From Faecalicatena contorta (GTDB lineage Bacteria > Bacillota > Clostridia > Lachnospirales > Lachnospiraceae), in NCBI RefSeq assembly GCF_039521745.1, contig NZ_BAAACT010000042.1: a DNA stretch of 64,000 nucleotides. One strand, written 5' to 3'. This document shows positions 44,931 through 52,531 of the stretch, one piece after another. The first letter of the stretch is position 1. Every line of letters starts with the position of its first letter. Under the pieces are notes generated by a model that saw only the letters and a list, made by a program, of their open reading frames with translations, ran no database searches and had not been told where the DNA came from. The translations under genes and the position numbers were made by a program.

Positions 44931-45182
44931 AGAGCGCCTCCTTTACATTTGATATAGATCCATTTTACATGCAAAGGCAGACAGAGTCATGCAGTTACAA
45001 ACTGCTTGACATACTAAGCAGTAGCTAAATTTGTGCCGCCTGTGTTATGATGGAAAGGGAAGGAAGGGCGGAGCTAAGGGACATGTTTTTCACTGCCTGC
45101 TTACAGGATATGATTCACCATGGGACAGGGAATTGAGAAACATGCTGCAGCCCTGATAAATGAAAAAAGGATGTGAGGACGG
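44931..45182. promoter_or_regulatory. divergent region between Uma2 and HTH genes
   Basis: No gene is supported. It has an inverted repeat ACTGCTT (45001-45007)/AAGCAGT (45016-45022) overlapping a TTGACA at 45006-45011, and a TATGAT at 45046-45051 too far away to pair with it. The dyad might be an operator for the HTH protein. Confidence 0.35.
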
Positions 45183-45560
45183 ATGAAAGAAAAACAGAAC
45201 AAAGCGGGAGGCGGTCCGGCGGAGGGGGGACGAAAAAAAGAAGATCTATCCAAGATAAGCCGTTACCCCGGGATTCAGATGGCAAGAACAGGAAGGTGGC
45301 TGCGTTTTGTCTGCAAGATTCATAACATACCCGTGAAAAAGATCTGCGAATGCCTTGGCCTGGCATGTCCCCAGTCGGTCTATGGCTGGTTTGGAGGGAG
45401 AACACTGCCATCTCTGGACAACTTTTACACGTTAAGCCAGATGCTGCACATGCCCCTCGATGAGCTCATCATAAACTGGGATGAGCAGCTGCCCGGAGGG
45501 TTTTGCAAAAGGGTGGGGAAGGCCGGCATAAGAATCCTGTCATACCGCCTGAAGCTTTAG
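45183..45560 (+). CDS. small XRE-like helix-turn-helix protein
   Basis: A 125-residue basic protein with a helix-turn-helix domain at about residues 38-92 (IPVKKICECLGLACPQSVYGWFGGRTLPSLDNFYTL in two pieces: VKKICECLGLA and PQSVYGWFGGRTLPSLDN). The first 35 residues are a charged Gly/Lys/Glu tail. Such proteins are common in Lachnospiraceae and their targets are unknown. GTGAGGAC precedes the start. It ends in a long hairpin shared with the convergent PHP gene. Confidence 0.7.
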   Translation: MKEKQNKAGGGPAEGGRKKEDLSKISRYPGIQMARTGRWLRFVCKIHNIPVKKICECLGLACPQSVYGWFGGRTLPSLDNFYTLSQMLHMPLDELIINWDEQLPGGFCKRVGKAGIRILSYRLKL

Positions 45561-45576
45561 TATGCCAGATAACTGA

Positions 45577-45632
45577 TGTGACCGGCTGAATGTTCCATAA
45601 AGAGTTCAAGATGGAACACTCAGCCGATCACA
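45577..45632. terminator. long hairpin between convergent genes
   Basis: A 22-bp stem with a few mismatches (TGTGACCGGCTGAATG.. at 45577-45598 with ..CACTCAGCCGATCACA at 45611-45632) and a 12-nt loop. No T-run is seen on either side, so it may be a bidirectional transcription block or an RNA end-protecting stem. Confidence 0.6.
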
Positions 45633-45639
45633 TAATTCA

Positions 45640-46371
45640 TCAGACATCCTGACGGGACCTCTCCAGAAAACATTTGAAAGCCTTTAGAGAATAATTCATG
45701 ATCAGAGAATCCGGCATCCCGGCAAGCTGCGCCAGTTCCAGCGAAAAAGTAAAGTCTCCGACATGCTTTGTGCCGTGGCTGTCACTTGCGAATATAACCG
45801 GGTAATGATAATGCCTGCATAGATTTAAGATCATCAAGTCGTTAAAACGGGTATCTCCCCGGTAGCCGTCAGGGCTTAAGGAACTGTTGTTTATCTCCAG
45901 AAGAACATCATATTTCATGGCCGCCTTTACAATTTCCAGATAATCAACCGGATACTTTACATCATCACAGTGTCCGATAATACGGACATAGGGATTTTTC
46001 ATAGCTGCAATGTATGCGTCTGTATTCTCCTCCATGGTGCCGGGTTTTTTGACCGGCTTGTGAATGCTGGCGATTACATAATCCAGTTTTGCAAGTATGG
46101 AATTCTCCAAATCCAGCTTTCCATCATTATTTAAAATATTGGCTTCCGCACCATAAAGCATCTCAACTCCCAGACGCTCCTTTTGGGCATAGGACAGGCT
46201 GCGAAAATAAGATGGCTTTCCACCGCCGCAGGTGGCGGGGCCGTGGTCGGATATTCCGAGCATTTTCAGATTCCTGGAAGCAGCGGCTTTTGCCATGTCT
46301 GTGATGGTTGCAGTAGAAGCATGTCCGCTTGCTATTGTGTGTGTATGTATATCAAATTGGAAAGAAGACAT
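45640..46371 (-). CDS. YcdX-type PHP-domain phosphatase
   Basis: A 243-residue PHP-fold phosphatase of the YcdX group. Metal motifs are FDIHTHTIASGHA, SDHGPA, YGAEANI, ASIHKP, IGHCDD, LEINNSS, and ASDSHG, corresponding to the trinuclear zinc site of YcdX. The physiological substrate is not known with certainty. It is cytosolic and lies convergent to the HTH gene. A palindrome of the GTTACTATGC family lies upstream of its start. Confidence 0.88.
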   Translation of the reverse strand: MSSFQFDIHTHTIASGHASTATITDMAKAAASRNLKMLGISDHGPATCGGGKPSYFRSLSYAQKERLGVEMLYGAEANILNNDGKLDLENSILAKLDYVIASIHKPVKKPGTMEENTDAYIAAMKNPYVRIIGHCDDVKYPVDYLEIVKAAMKYDVLLEINNSSLSPDGYRGDTRFNDLMILNLCRHYHYPVIFASDSHGTKHVGDFTFSLELAQLAGMPDSLIMNYSLKAFKCFLERSRQDV

Positions 46372-46404
46372 ATCTTTTAGGCCTTTCTATCTGTAATAAA
46401 TGAA

Positions 46405-46440
46405 GTTACGATTCACGGCCCATAGGCCATGCATAGTAAC
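46405..46440. repeat. imperfect 36-bp palindrome (GTTACTATGC family)
   Basis: GTTAC at 46405 and GTAAC at 46440 bracket ACGGCC-CATA-GGCC, matching the element at 29818-29855 with a few changes. It lies 34 bp upstream of the YcdX-type gene start, which is read on the minus strand. Confidence 0.8.
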
Positions 46441-46812
46441 GAAATGAACACTTTCATTATAAAAATCCTAATATATAGTATGCGTGATGCTCTTTGGTTT
46501 GTCAATAAAAAACTAAAATAAAAAATGAAAATACCAACAAAAACAACAAAATAAGTATTGGGATTGGTTGGATTCACATATAAAAATCGTTTAAATCATG
46601 TTGCTTCGTGTTGACTTCTGAGCAGTGTTCAAGTATAATAATTAAGACCGGGTGGAGATTCATTAAAACCCGGCGGGGGATGTATATTGCAGCGTAAGCA
46701 GATGCTGCAGTGCCACCGCCGCAGGCTAAACTTTGATTTATCTTCTGAAGGTTAATATTCTATGTATAGATGCAGGCTGTATTTATATATAAGGAAAGGA
46801 GTAACAAAGTAA
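46441..46812 (+). promoter_or_regulatory. promoter and structured leader of the BMC operon
   Basis: TTGACT (46611-46616) and TATAAT (46634-46639) have a 17-bp spacer. The leader of about 165 nt has two hairpins: CCGGGT/ACCCGG just after the start site (46650-46674) and TGCAGC (46688-46693)/GCTGCA (46704-46709), followed by a GC-rich GCCACCGCCGCAGGC. 46441-46600 is AT-rich with no gene. The leader is unusually long for the region and may hold a regulatory RNA or a site for the DeoR protein at 60 kb. No known riboswitch was recognised. Confidence 0.7.
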
Positions 46813-49344
46813 ATGGGACTATATACCTATGACAGTACGGACATACCAAAGTCGGATCGTATTCCAAAGCTTGTGGAGAACCTGTATGCCAAGATGCCGG
46901 AGATAGAATCAGCCCGAGCTGTTCTTTTGACGGAATCATATAAGCAGACAGAGAGCGAGCCGGTGATTATCCGCCGTGCAAAGGCATTTCAGCATATTTT
47001 GGAAAACATTCCGATTATCATCCGGGACCTGGAGCTGATTGCAGGCAGCACAACGCTTGCGCCAAGAGGCTGTCAGACATATCCGGAGTTTTCGTATGAG
47101 TGGCTGGAAGAGGAATTTGAAACCGTTGAGAACAGAAGCGCAGATCCGTTCTATATATCAGATCAGACCAAGGCGGAGCTGAAGCAGGCCAATGCATACT
47201 GGAAGGGAAAGACAACAAGTGAGCTGGCTACCTCCTATATGGAGCCTGAGACACTGCTTGCTATGGAACATAACATTTTCACACCGGGCAATTATTTTTA
47301 TAATGGCGTAGGCCATGTTACGGTGAAGTATGGAGAAGTCCTGGAAATTGGATTCTCCGGCATAAAGGCTAAAGCGGAAGCCGAGATGGCAAAACTGTGC
47401 CTGGCCGATGGTGATTATCAGCAGAAGTCGAGATTTCTGGAAGCAGTTATGATCAGTTGTGATGCTGCCGTTACCTATGCCAGACGCTATGCAAAGCTGG
47501 CTCTGGAGGAGGCGGAAAAGTGTTCGGATATGACACGCAAAAAAGAGCTGCTTCAGATTGCCCAGAATTGTGCAAATGTTCCGGAAAAAGGGGCATCGGG
47601 ATTTTATGAAGCATGTCAGTCATTCTGGTTTGTACAGCAGCTGCTTCAGATAGAATCCAGCGGACACTCAATCTCTCCGGGAAGATTTGACCAGTATATG
47701 TATCCTTATTATAAGAAGGATTTGGACAGTGGAAAGATAACAAGAGAATTTGCACAGGAACTGATGGACTGCATCTGGGTGAAGTTAAATGACCTGAATA
47801 AGTGCCGTGATGCTGTCTCAGCAGAGGGATTTGCAGGATACAGCCTTTTCCAGAATCTGATCGCAGGCGGTCAGAATGAGGAAGGGATTGATGTAACGAA
47901 TGATTTATCTTTTATGAGCATCGAGGCATCCATGCATGTTTACCTTCCGCAGCCTTCCCTGTCTGTGAGAGTATGGAACGGTTCACCTCATGAATTCCTT
48001 ATTAAAGCGGCGGAACTGACCCGTACGGGTATCGGACTTCCGGCGTATTACAATGACGAAGTGATTATTCCCTCCCTGGTGAGCAGAGGACTGACGCTGG
48101 AGGATGCAAGGGATTACAATATTATCGGCTGTGTTGAACCTCAGAAGGCAGGTAAGACAGAGGGCTGGCATGATGCGGCATTCTTTAATATGTGCCGTCC
48201 GCTGGAGCTGGTTTTTAACAACGGCAAGGATAAAGGGGTGCAGGTAGGACCGAAGACTGGGCGGGTAGAAGATATGAAGACCTTCGGGGAATTCTACCAT
48301 GCATATAAGATTCAGATGGATTACGCGATCAAACTTTTGGTGAATGCGGATAATGCCATTGACGTTGCCCATGCAGAGAGATGCCCGCTTCCGTTCCTTT
48401 CTTCTATGGTCGATGATTGTATGAAGAAAGGGAAGACGGTGCAGGAAGGCGGAGCAGTCTATAACTTTACCGGCCCTCAGGGATTCGGAGTCGCGAACAT
48501 GGCGGATTCCCTGTTTGCAGTGAAAAAGCTGGTTTACGATGAAAAGAAAGTTACGATGAAGGAACTCAAAGAGGCCCTGGCTACAAACTACGGCAAAGGC
48601 TTAAGCGGTGAGGATGTTGCGTCCATGACTGCAGAGATTGCAGGCGGCATGAAAGCGGCCGGACAGGCTGTCACTGAACGCGAGGTTGCAGCAATTCTGA
48701 AAACGGTAGTAGCCGCTTCAGAGGCTCCGGAAGTAAAAGCAAACGGAGAACGTATCCTTAAATTGATCGAGGAAGTTCCGAAGTTCGGCAATGATATTCC
48801 AGAGGTGGATGCTTTTGCAAGAGATGTGGCCTATACATATACGAAGCCTCTGCAGAATTATAAGAATCCAAGAGGCGGGATATTCCAGGCGGGCTTATAT
48901 CCGGTATCTGCCAATGTTCCGCTGGGGGCACAGACAGGCGCCACACCGGATGGGCGGCTTGCACATACACCGGTTGCCGACGGCGTTTCACCGTCCGCAG
49001 GGAAAGACATAAGCGGCCCGACTGCGGCAGCGAATTCTGTTTCCAGGCTGGATCACTATATTGCATCCAACGGGACACTGTTTAACCAGAAGTTCCATCC
49101 ATCCGCATTGAGCGGCAGGAGAGGGCTTGAGAACTTCGTAGGCCTGATCCGTTCCTACTTTGATCAGAAGGGAAGCCATATGCAGTTTAATGTAGTCAGC
49201 CGTGAAACACTGCTGGATGCACAAAAGAACCCGGAGCAGTACAAGCATCTGGTTGTCCGGGTAGCCGGATACAGCGCTCTGTTCACCACGCTTTCCAAGT
49301 CGCTTCAGGATGATATCATCCGGAGAACGGAACAGGGCTTCTGA
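46813..49344 (+). CDS. B12-independent 1,2-propanediol dehydratase (GRE)
   Basis: An 843-residue glycyl radical diol dehydratase that converts 1,2-propanediol to propionaldehyde. The thiyl loop is IIGCVEPQ (Cys440, Glu442) and the radical loop VRVAGYSALF (Gly819), as in glycerol/propanediol dehydratases such as that of Roseburia inulinivorans. It should be the signature enzyme in the microcompartment lumen. The N-terminus (MGLYTYDSTDIPKSDRIPKL) has no obvious amphipathic targeting helix. Ribosome binding site GGAAAGGAG. First gene of the operon; its stop overlaps the activase frame. Glycerol could be an alternative substrate, but the linked rhamnose genes favour propanediol. Confidence 0.92.
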   Translation: MGLYTYDSTDIPKSDRIPKLVENLYAKMPEIESARAVLLTESYKQTESEPVIIRRAKAFQHILENIPIIIRDLELIAGSTTLAPRGCQTYPEFSYEWLEEEFETVENRSADPFYISDQTKAELKQANAYWKGKTTSELATSYMEPETLLAMEHNIFTPGNYFYNGVGHVTVKYGEVLEIGFSGIKAKAEAEMAKLCLADGDYQQKSRFLEAVMISCDAAVTYARRYAKLALEEAEKCSDMTRKKELLQIAQNCANVPEKGASGFYEACQSFWFVQQLLQIESSGHSISPGRFDQYMYPYYKKDLDSGKITREFAQELMDCIWVKLNDLNKCRDAVSAEGFAGYSLFQNLIAGGQNEEGIDVTNDLSFMSIEASMHVYLPQPSLSVRVWNGSPHEFLIKAAELTRTGIGLPAYYNDEVIIPSLVSRGLTLEDARDYNIIGCVEPQKAGKTEGWHDAAFFNMCRPLELVFNNGKDKGVQVGPKTGRVEDMKTFGEFYHAYKIQMDYAIKLLVNADNAIDVAHAERCPLPFLSSMVDDCMKKGKTVQEGGAVYNFTGPQGFGVANMADSLFAVKKLVYDEKKVTMKELKEALATNYGKGLSGEDVASMTAEIAGGMKAAGQAVTEREVAAILKTVVAASEAPEVKANGERILKLIEEVPKFGNDIPEVDAFARDVAYTYTKPLQNYKNPRGGIFQAGLYPVSANVPLGAQTGATPDGRLAHTPVADGVSPSAGKDISGPTAAANSVSRLDHYIASNGTLFNQKFHPSALSGRRGLENFVGLIRSYFDQKGSHMQFNVVSRETLLDAQKNPEQYKHLVVRVAGYSALFTTLSKSLQDDIIRRTEQGF

Positions 49345-49364
49345 TGGAAGAGAGGAATCGCAGC

Positions 49365-50159
49365 ATGGAAGATTATTTAAATACAAAAGGCCGCATTTTC
49401 GATATACAGAGATATTCTATCCACGACGGCAACGGAATACGGACGATTGTATTTTTGAAGGGCTGTGTTCTGAGATGCCGGTGGTGCTGTAATCCGGAGT
49501 CGCAGCAGTTTGAGATCGAGACCATGATGGTACAGGGGGAGCCAAAGGTAATCGGAGAGGACGTCACTGTAAAAGAAGTGATGGAGACGGTCGAGAAAGA
49601 CCGCACCTATTACCGCAGGACCGGAGGCGGCCTGACGCTGTCGGGAGGCGAGAGCCTGTGTCAGCCCGAATTTGCCGCTGCGCTTTTGAGGACGGCATCT
49701 GAAGCCGGAATCAGCACGGCGATGGAAAGCATGGGGTGCGCCGATTACAAAGTAATCGAGGGCCTGCTCCCGTATCTGGATCAGTACCTGCTGGATATCA
49801 AACATATGAATCCGGAAAAGCATAAAGCATTTACCGGGCGCTCCAATGAACTGATGCTGGAAAATGCGATGAAGATTGCAAAGTCAGGCATGACGGAGCT
49901 GAGCATCCGGGTACCGGTCATTCCAGGGTTTAACGATACACAAGAAGAGATCCGGGATATCGCAGAGTATACAAAAAGACTGGGCAGTGTAAAAAGGCTT
50001 CACCTGCTTCCCTACCACAGACTCGGCCAGGACAAGTACGAAGGGCTGGGAAGAGAATACCTGATGGGGAATATAGAGCCGCCGTCAAACGAAACGATGG
50101 AAATGCTGCTCAAAACTGCAGAACTGGCATCCGGAATTGAATGTCAGATAGGAGGCTAG
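49365..50159 (+). CDS. GRE activase lacking the ferredoxin insertion
   Basis: About 264 residues. The radical SAM motif is GCVLRCRWCCNPES, followed directly by EIETMMVQGEPKVIGED, without the two CxxCxxC auxiliary cluster motifs present in the activase at 25355. The rest (GGGLTLSGGESL, LLDIKHMNPEKH, RVPVIPGFND) is conserved. It should install the glycyl radical on the dehydratase. The start at 49365 follows AGAGGAA; an in-frame ATG at 49344 overlapping the dehydratase stop lacks a clear ribosome binding site. The compact form is like that of pyruvate formate-lyase activase. Confidence 0.88.
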   Translation: MEDYLNTKGRIFDIQRYSIHDGNGIRTIVFLKGCVLRCRWCCNPESQQFEIETMMVQGEPKVIGEDVTVKEVMETVEKDRTYYRRTGGGLTLSGGESLCQPEFAAALLRTASEAGISTAMESMGCADYKVIEGLLPYLDQYLLDIKHMNPEKHKAFTGRSNELMLENAMKIAKSGMTELSIRVPVIPGFNDTQEEIRDIAEYTKRLGSVKRLHLLPYHRLGQDKYEGLGREYLMGNIEPPSNETMEMLLKTAELASGIECQIGG

Positions 50160-50164
50160 GAAAC

Positions 50165-50527
50165 ATGAGTTATGAACAAATGCCGGAAAGAATCGTACAG
50201 GAACTGGTTCCCGGTAAGGAAATAACAATCGCCCACTTGATTGCAAGTCCGGATATCACATTGTATGAAAAGCTGGGATTGGATCCAAGGGTGGAATACA
50301 GTAAGTCAGCAATCGGTGTACTGACAATCAGTCCCGCAGAAACCGCTATTATTGCGGCAGATATTGCAATTAAAGCGGCGGGAATCGAGTTGGGATTCGT
50401 AGACCGTTTCAGCGGTACTTTGATTGTAACCGGTACGATTTCAGAGACAGAGGCCGCGATCCGCGCAGTACTGGATTATGTGAGGGATAAGATGGGCTTC
50501 TCTGTATGTGAGATAACAAGGACTTAA
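50165..50527 (+). CDS. BMC shell protein, EutS/PduU type
   Basis: A 120-residue permuted BMC-domain protein. ERIVQELVPGKEITIAHLI at the N-terminus, which forms the small beta-barrel over the pore in PduU, and SAIGVLTISPAETAIIAADIAIKAA identify the EutS/PduU group. These hexamers are minor shell components that may bind targeting peptides. The start at 50165 follows AGGAGG; the frame opens at 50141 in the end of the activase. Confidence 0.93.
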   Translation: MSYEQMPERIVQELVPGKEITIAHLIASPDITLYEKLGLDPRVEYSKSAIGVLTISPAETAIIAADIAIKAAGIELGFVDRFSGTLIVTGTISETEAAIRAVLDYVRDKMGFSVCEITRT

Positions 50528-50532
50528 TAAAT

Positions 50533-51030
50533 ATGAAGAAAATCGTATTGATGGGCAGGAGTGAATGTGGGAAAACCACATTGACCCAGGCATTAAAAGG
50601 TGAAAAAATCCAGTATCACAAAACACAGTATGTGAATAACTTCGATGTTATCATAGACACCCCGGGGGAATACGCACAGACCAAGCATTTGGGATACGCC
50701 CTTGCGTTATACTCCTATGAGGCGGATGTTGTTGGGCTCCTGATATCGGCAACAGAGCCGTATTCCCTTTATCCGCCATGCTGTACAGCCATGTGCAACC
50801 GGGAAGTCATCGGCATTGTGACAAAGATCCATGATAAGAATGCAAATGTAGAGCGCGCCGAGAGGTGGCTCAGGCTGACAGGCTGCAAGAAAATCTTCTT
50901 CGTTGACTCGAAAAATTATGAGGGAATTCCGGAAATTCTGGAGTACTTAAAAGAAGATGGGGATGTGCTTCCATGGGAGCTGGAAGAGGCTGAAAAAAAG
51001 ATCGAGAAAACAACAAATCCAACACAATAA
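50533..51030 (+). CDS. EutP/PduV-family small GTPase-like protein
   Basis: A 165-residue P-loop protein: GRSECGKTTL (Walker A), IDTPGEY (switch II), and GIVTKIHD (TKxD-like specificity motif). PduV is associated with the outside of the shell and microcompartment movement, and some EutP proteins have acetate kinase activity. The C-terminal tail is charged. It directly follows the PduU-type gene, 5 bp away. Confidence 0.88.
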   Translation: MKKIVLMGRSECGKTTLTQALKGEKIQYHKTQYVNNFDVIIDTPGEYAQTKHLGYALALYSYEADVVGLLISATEPYSLYPPCCTAMCNREVIGIVTKIHDKNANVERAERWLRLTGCKKIFFVDSKNYEGIPEILEYLKEDGDVLPWELEEAEKKIEKTTNPTQ

Positions 51031-51034
51031 TAAG

Positions 51035-51063
51035 TTGACTACTGTGGGATTGTGTGGTAATAT
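51035..51063 (+). promoter_or_regulatory. internal promoter candidate
   Basis: TTGACT (51035-51040) and TAATAT (51058-51063) are separated by 17 bp, about 65 bp upstream of the aldolase. It would let the aldolase-to-shell section be expressed separately from the dehydratase section. Confidence 0.55.
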
Positions 51064-51128
51064 CGAGTTAGAAACAACAAAAAACAAATGTTTAGTTTTG
51101 TTTTAAGAATCCAAGGAGGAAAAAAAGG

Positions 51129-51938
51129 ATGCAAAACGAATACGAAATCAAAAAAGAAATGTGTGAAATCGGTAAAAGAGTGTACAACCGCGGGATGGTT
51201 GCTGCAAATGATGGAAACTTCTCTGTTAAATTGAATGACAATGAATTCTTATGTACACCAACAGGTGTCAGCAAAGGATTCATGACACCGGAATATATCT
51301 GCAAAGTAGACGCTGAAGGTAATGTACTGCAGGCAAACAAAGGATTCAGACCTTCTTCTGAGATAAAGATGCACATGCGTGTATATAAAGAAAGACCGGA
51401 CGTAAACTCCGTAGTACATGCTCACCCGCTGTACGCTACAACATTTGCTATCTGCGGTATTCCGCTGACACAGCCGATCATGCCGGAAGCTGTTATCGCT
51501 CTGGGATGCGTACCGATCGCAAAATACGGCACACCTTCTACAATGGAGATTCCGGACGCTGTTTCTGAGCACTTACAGTATTTCGATGCAGTTCTGCTTG
51601 AGAACCACGGAGCGCTTGCATACTCAGACAGCCTTCTGAGCGCATACCATAAGATGGAATCCCTGGAATTCTACGCACAGCTTCTGTATCAGTCAAAGAT
51701 GCTTGGCGAGCCACAGGAGTTCAACAAAGAGCAGATGGACAAACTGTATGAAATCAGAAGAAAAATGGGACTGCCAGGAAAACATCCTGCAAACGTATGC
51801 CCGAACGCAAAAGCAGGCAAGCCAAGCTGCCACAGCTGCGGAGGATCATGCAGCGCTGCTGCACCGGAAGCTTCCACTGCAGATGCTGATTTAGTTGCAT
51901 CTATCACAAAGAAAGTGATGGATCAGCTGGGACTGTAA
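51129..51938 (+). CDS. fuculose/rhamnulose 1-phosphate aldolase with encapsulation tail
   Basis: A 269-residue class II aldolase giving DHAP and L-lactaldehyde from L-fuculose or L-rhamnulose 1-phosphate. The zinc site shows VVHAHPLYATTFA and LENHGALAYS, with the catalytic Glu in SSEIKMHMRV. After residue 215 a cysteine-rich linker (CHSCGGSC) and an Ala-rich stretch lead to an amphipathic helix, ADLVASITKKVMDQLGL, typical of an encapsulation peptide at the C-terminus. This places the aldolase inside the microcompartment. Ribosome binding site AAGGAGG. RhaA and RhaB at 41-44 kb supply one substrate. Confidence 0.92.
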   Translation: MQNEYEIKKEMCEIGKRVYNRGMVAANDGNFSVKLNDNEFLCTPTGVSKGFMTPEYICKVDAEGNVLQANKGFRPSSEIKMHMRVYKERPDVNSVVHAHPLYATTFAICGIPLTQPIMPEAVIALGCVPIAKYGTPSTMEIPDAVSEHLQYFDAVLLENHGALAYSDSLLSAYHKMESLEFYAQLLYQSKMLGEPQEFNKEQMDKLYEIRRKMGLPGKHPANVCPNAKAGKPSCHSCGGSCSAAAPEASTADADLVASITKKVMDQLGL

Positions 51939-52009
51939 GAAAGCTTACCCAAAGGGGGTTCCAAAAAGAACGTCCTGCGGGCAGAATCAAATTATATTAG
52001 GAGACTGCT

Positions 52010-52531
52010 ATGAACGAACAGGATATTACCAATGCCGTAAAAGCGGTACTGGGCCAGATGAAGGAAAGTGGTTCTCATCACGAAAAAGGACATGTATGCA
52101 GGTGCCACAAGCATAAGATGACATTGAAGGCTGCCAATGCACTGATCGAAAAAGTGACTGCAAAGGCTGCCAGCATGGGCGTCAATGTGGTGGCCGCCGT
52201 GTCAGACCAGGCGGGCAGGCCTGTTGCGGTTCAGAGTATGGATGGAGCCTACATAGCAAGCTTTGATATTGCGATCAATAAAACATTTACTTCAGCGAGC
52301 CTCAAGATGTCCACAGAGGCGCTTAGCCATCTAAGCCAGCCGGGACAGCCTTTGTACGGAATCCAATTCACGAATGAAGGGAAAATCGTTATATTTGGCG
52401 GCGGGGAGCCGCTTGAAGCAGATGGAAAAATAATCGGGGCCTTGGGTGTGAGCGGCGGTACCGCTGAGGAAGATACCGCAATAGCCGCTTATGGCAGAGA
52501 AGTTTTCGAGGAGGTATTAGCGTGTCTGTAA
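52010..52531 (+). CDS. GlcG/HbpS-like (PduO C-terminal) protein with encapsulation tag
   Basis: A 173-residue protein. The first helix, EQDITNAVKAVLGQM, is an encapsulation peptide. A His/Cys-rich linker (HHEKGHVCRCHKHK, residues 23-36) follows, and then the GlcG/PduO-C domain (LKAANALIEKVTAKAASMG, GAYIASFDIAINKTFTSAS, GALGVSGGT). Relatives bind haem or flavin or cobalamin-associated ligands, but this pathway uses no B12. Its role in GRE-type compartments is unsettled. It overlaps the next gene by 10 bp. Confidence 0.85.
   Translation: MNEQDITNAVKAVLGQMKESGSHHEKGHVCRCHKHKMTLKAANALIEKVTAKAASMGVNVVAAVSDQAGRPVAVQSMDGAYIASFDIAINKTFTSASLKMSTEALSHLSQPGQPLYGIQFTNEGKIVIFGGGEPLEADGKIIGALGVSGGTAEEDTAIAAYGREVFEEVLACL

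Noticed and set aside
45006..45051. TTGACA and TATGAT as promoter of the HTH gene
   Set aside because: The spacer is about 34 bp, far too long for one sigma-A promoter.
46640..46812. cobalamin riboswitch in the BMC operon leader
   Set aside because: No B12-box-like sequence is visible and the operon is B12-independent.
51945..51990. third location of the 65-bp dispersed repeat (ACCCAAAGGGGG)
   Set aside because: Only a short block matches and the other blocks are missing, so it may be chance.
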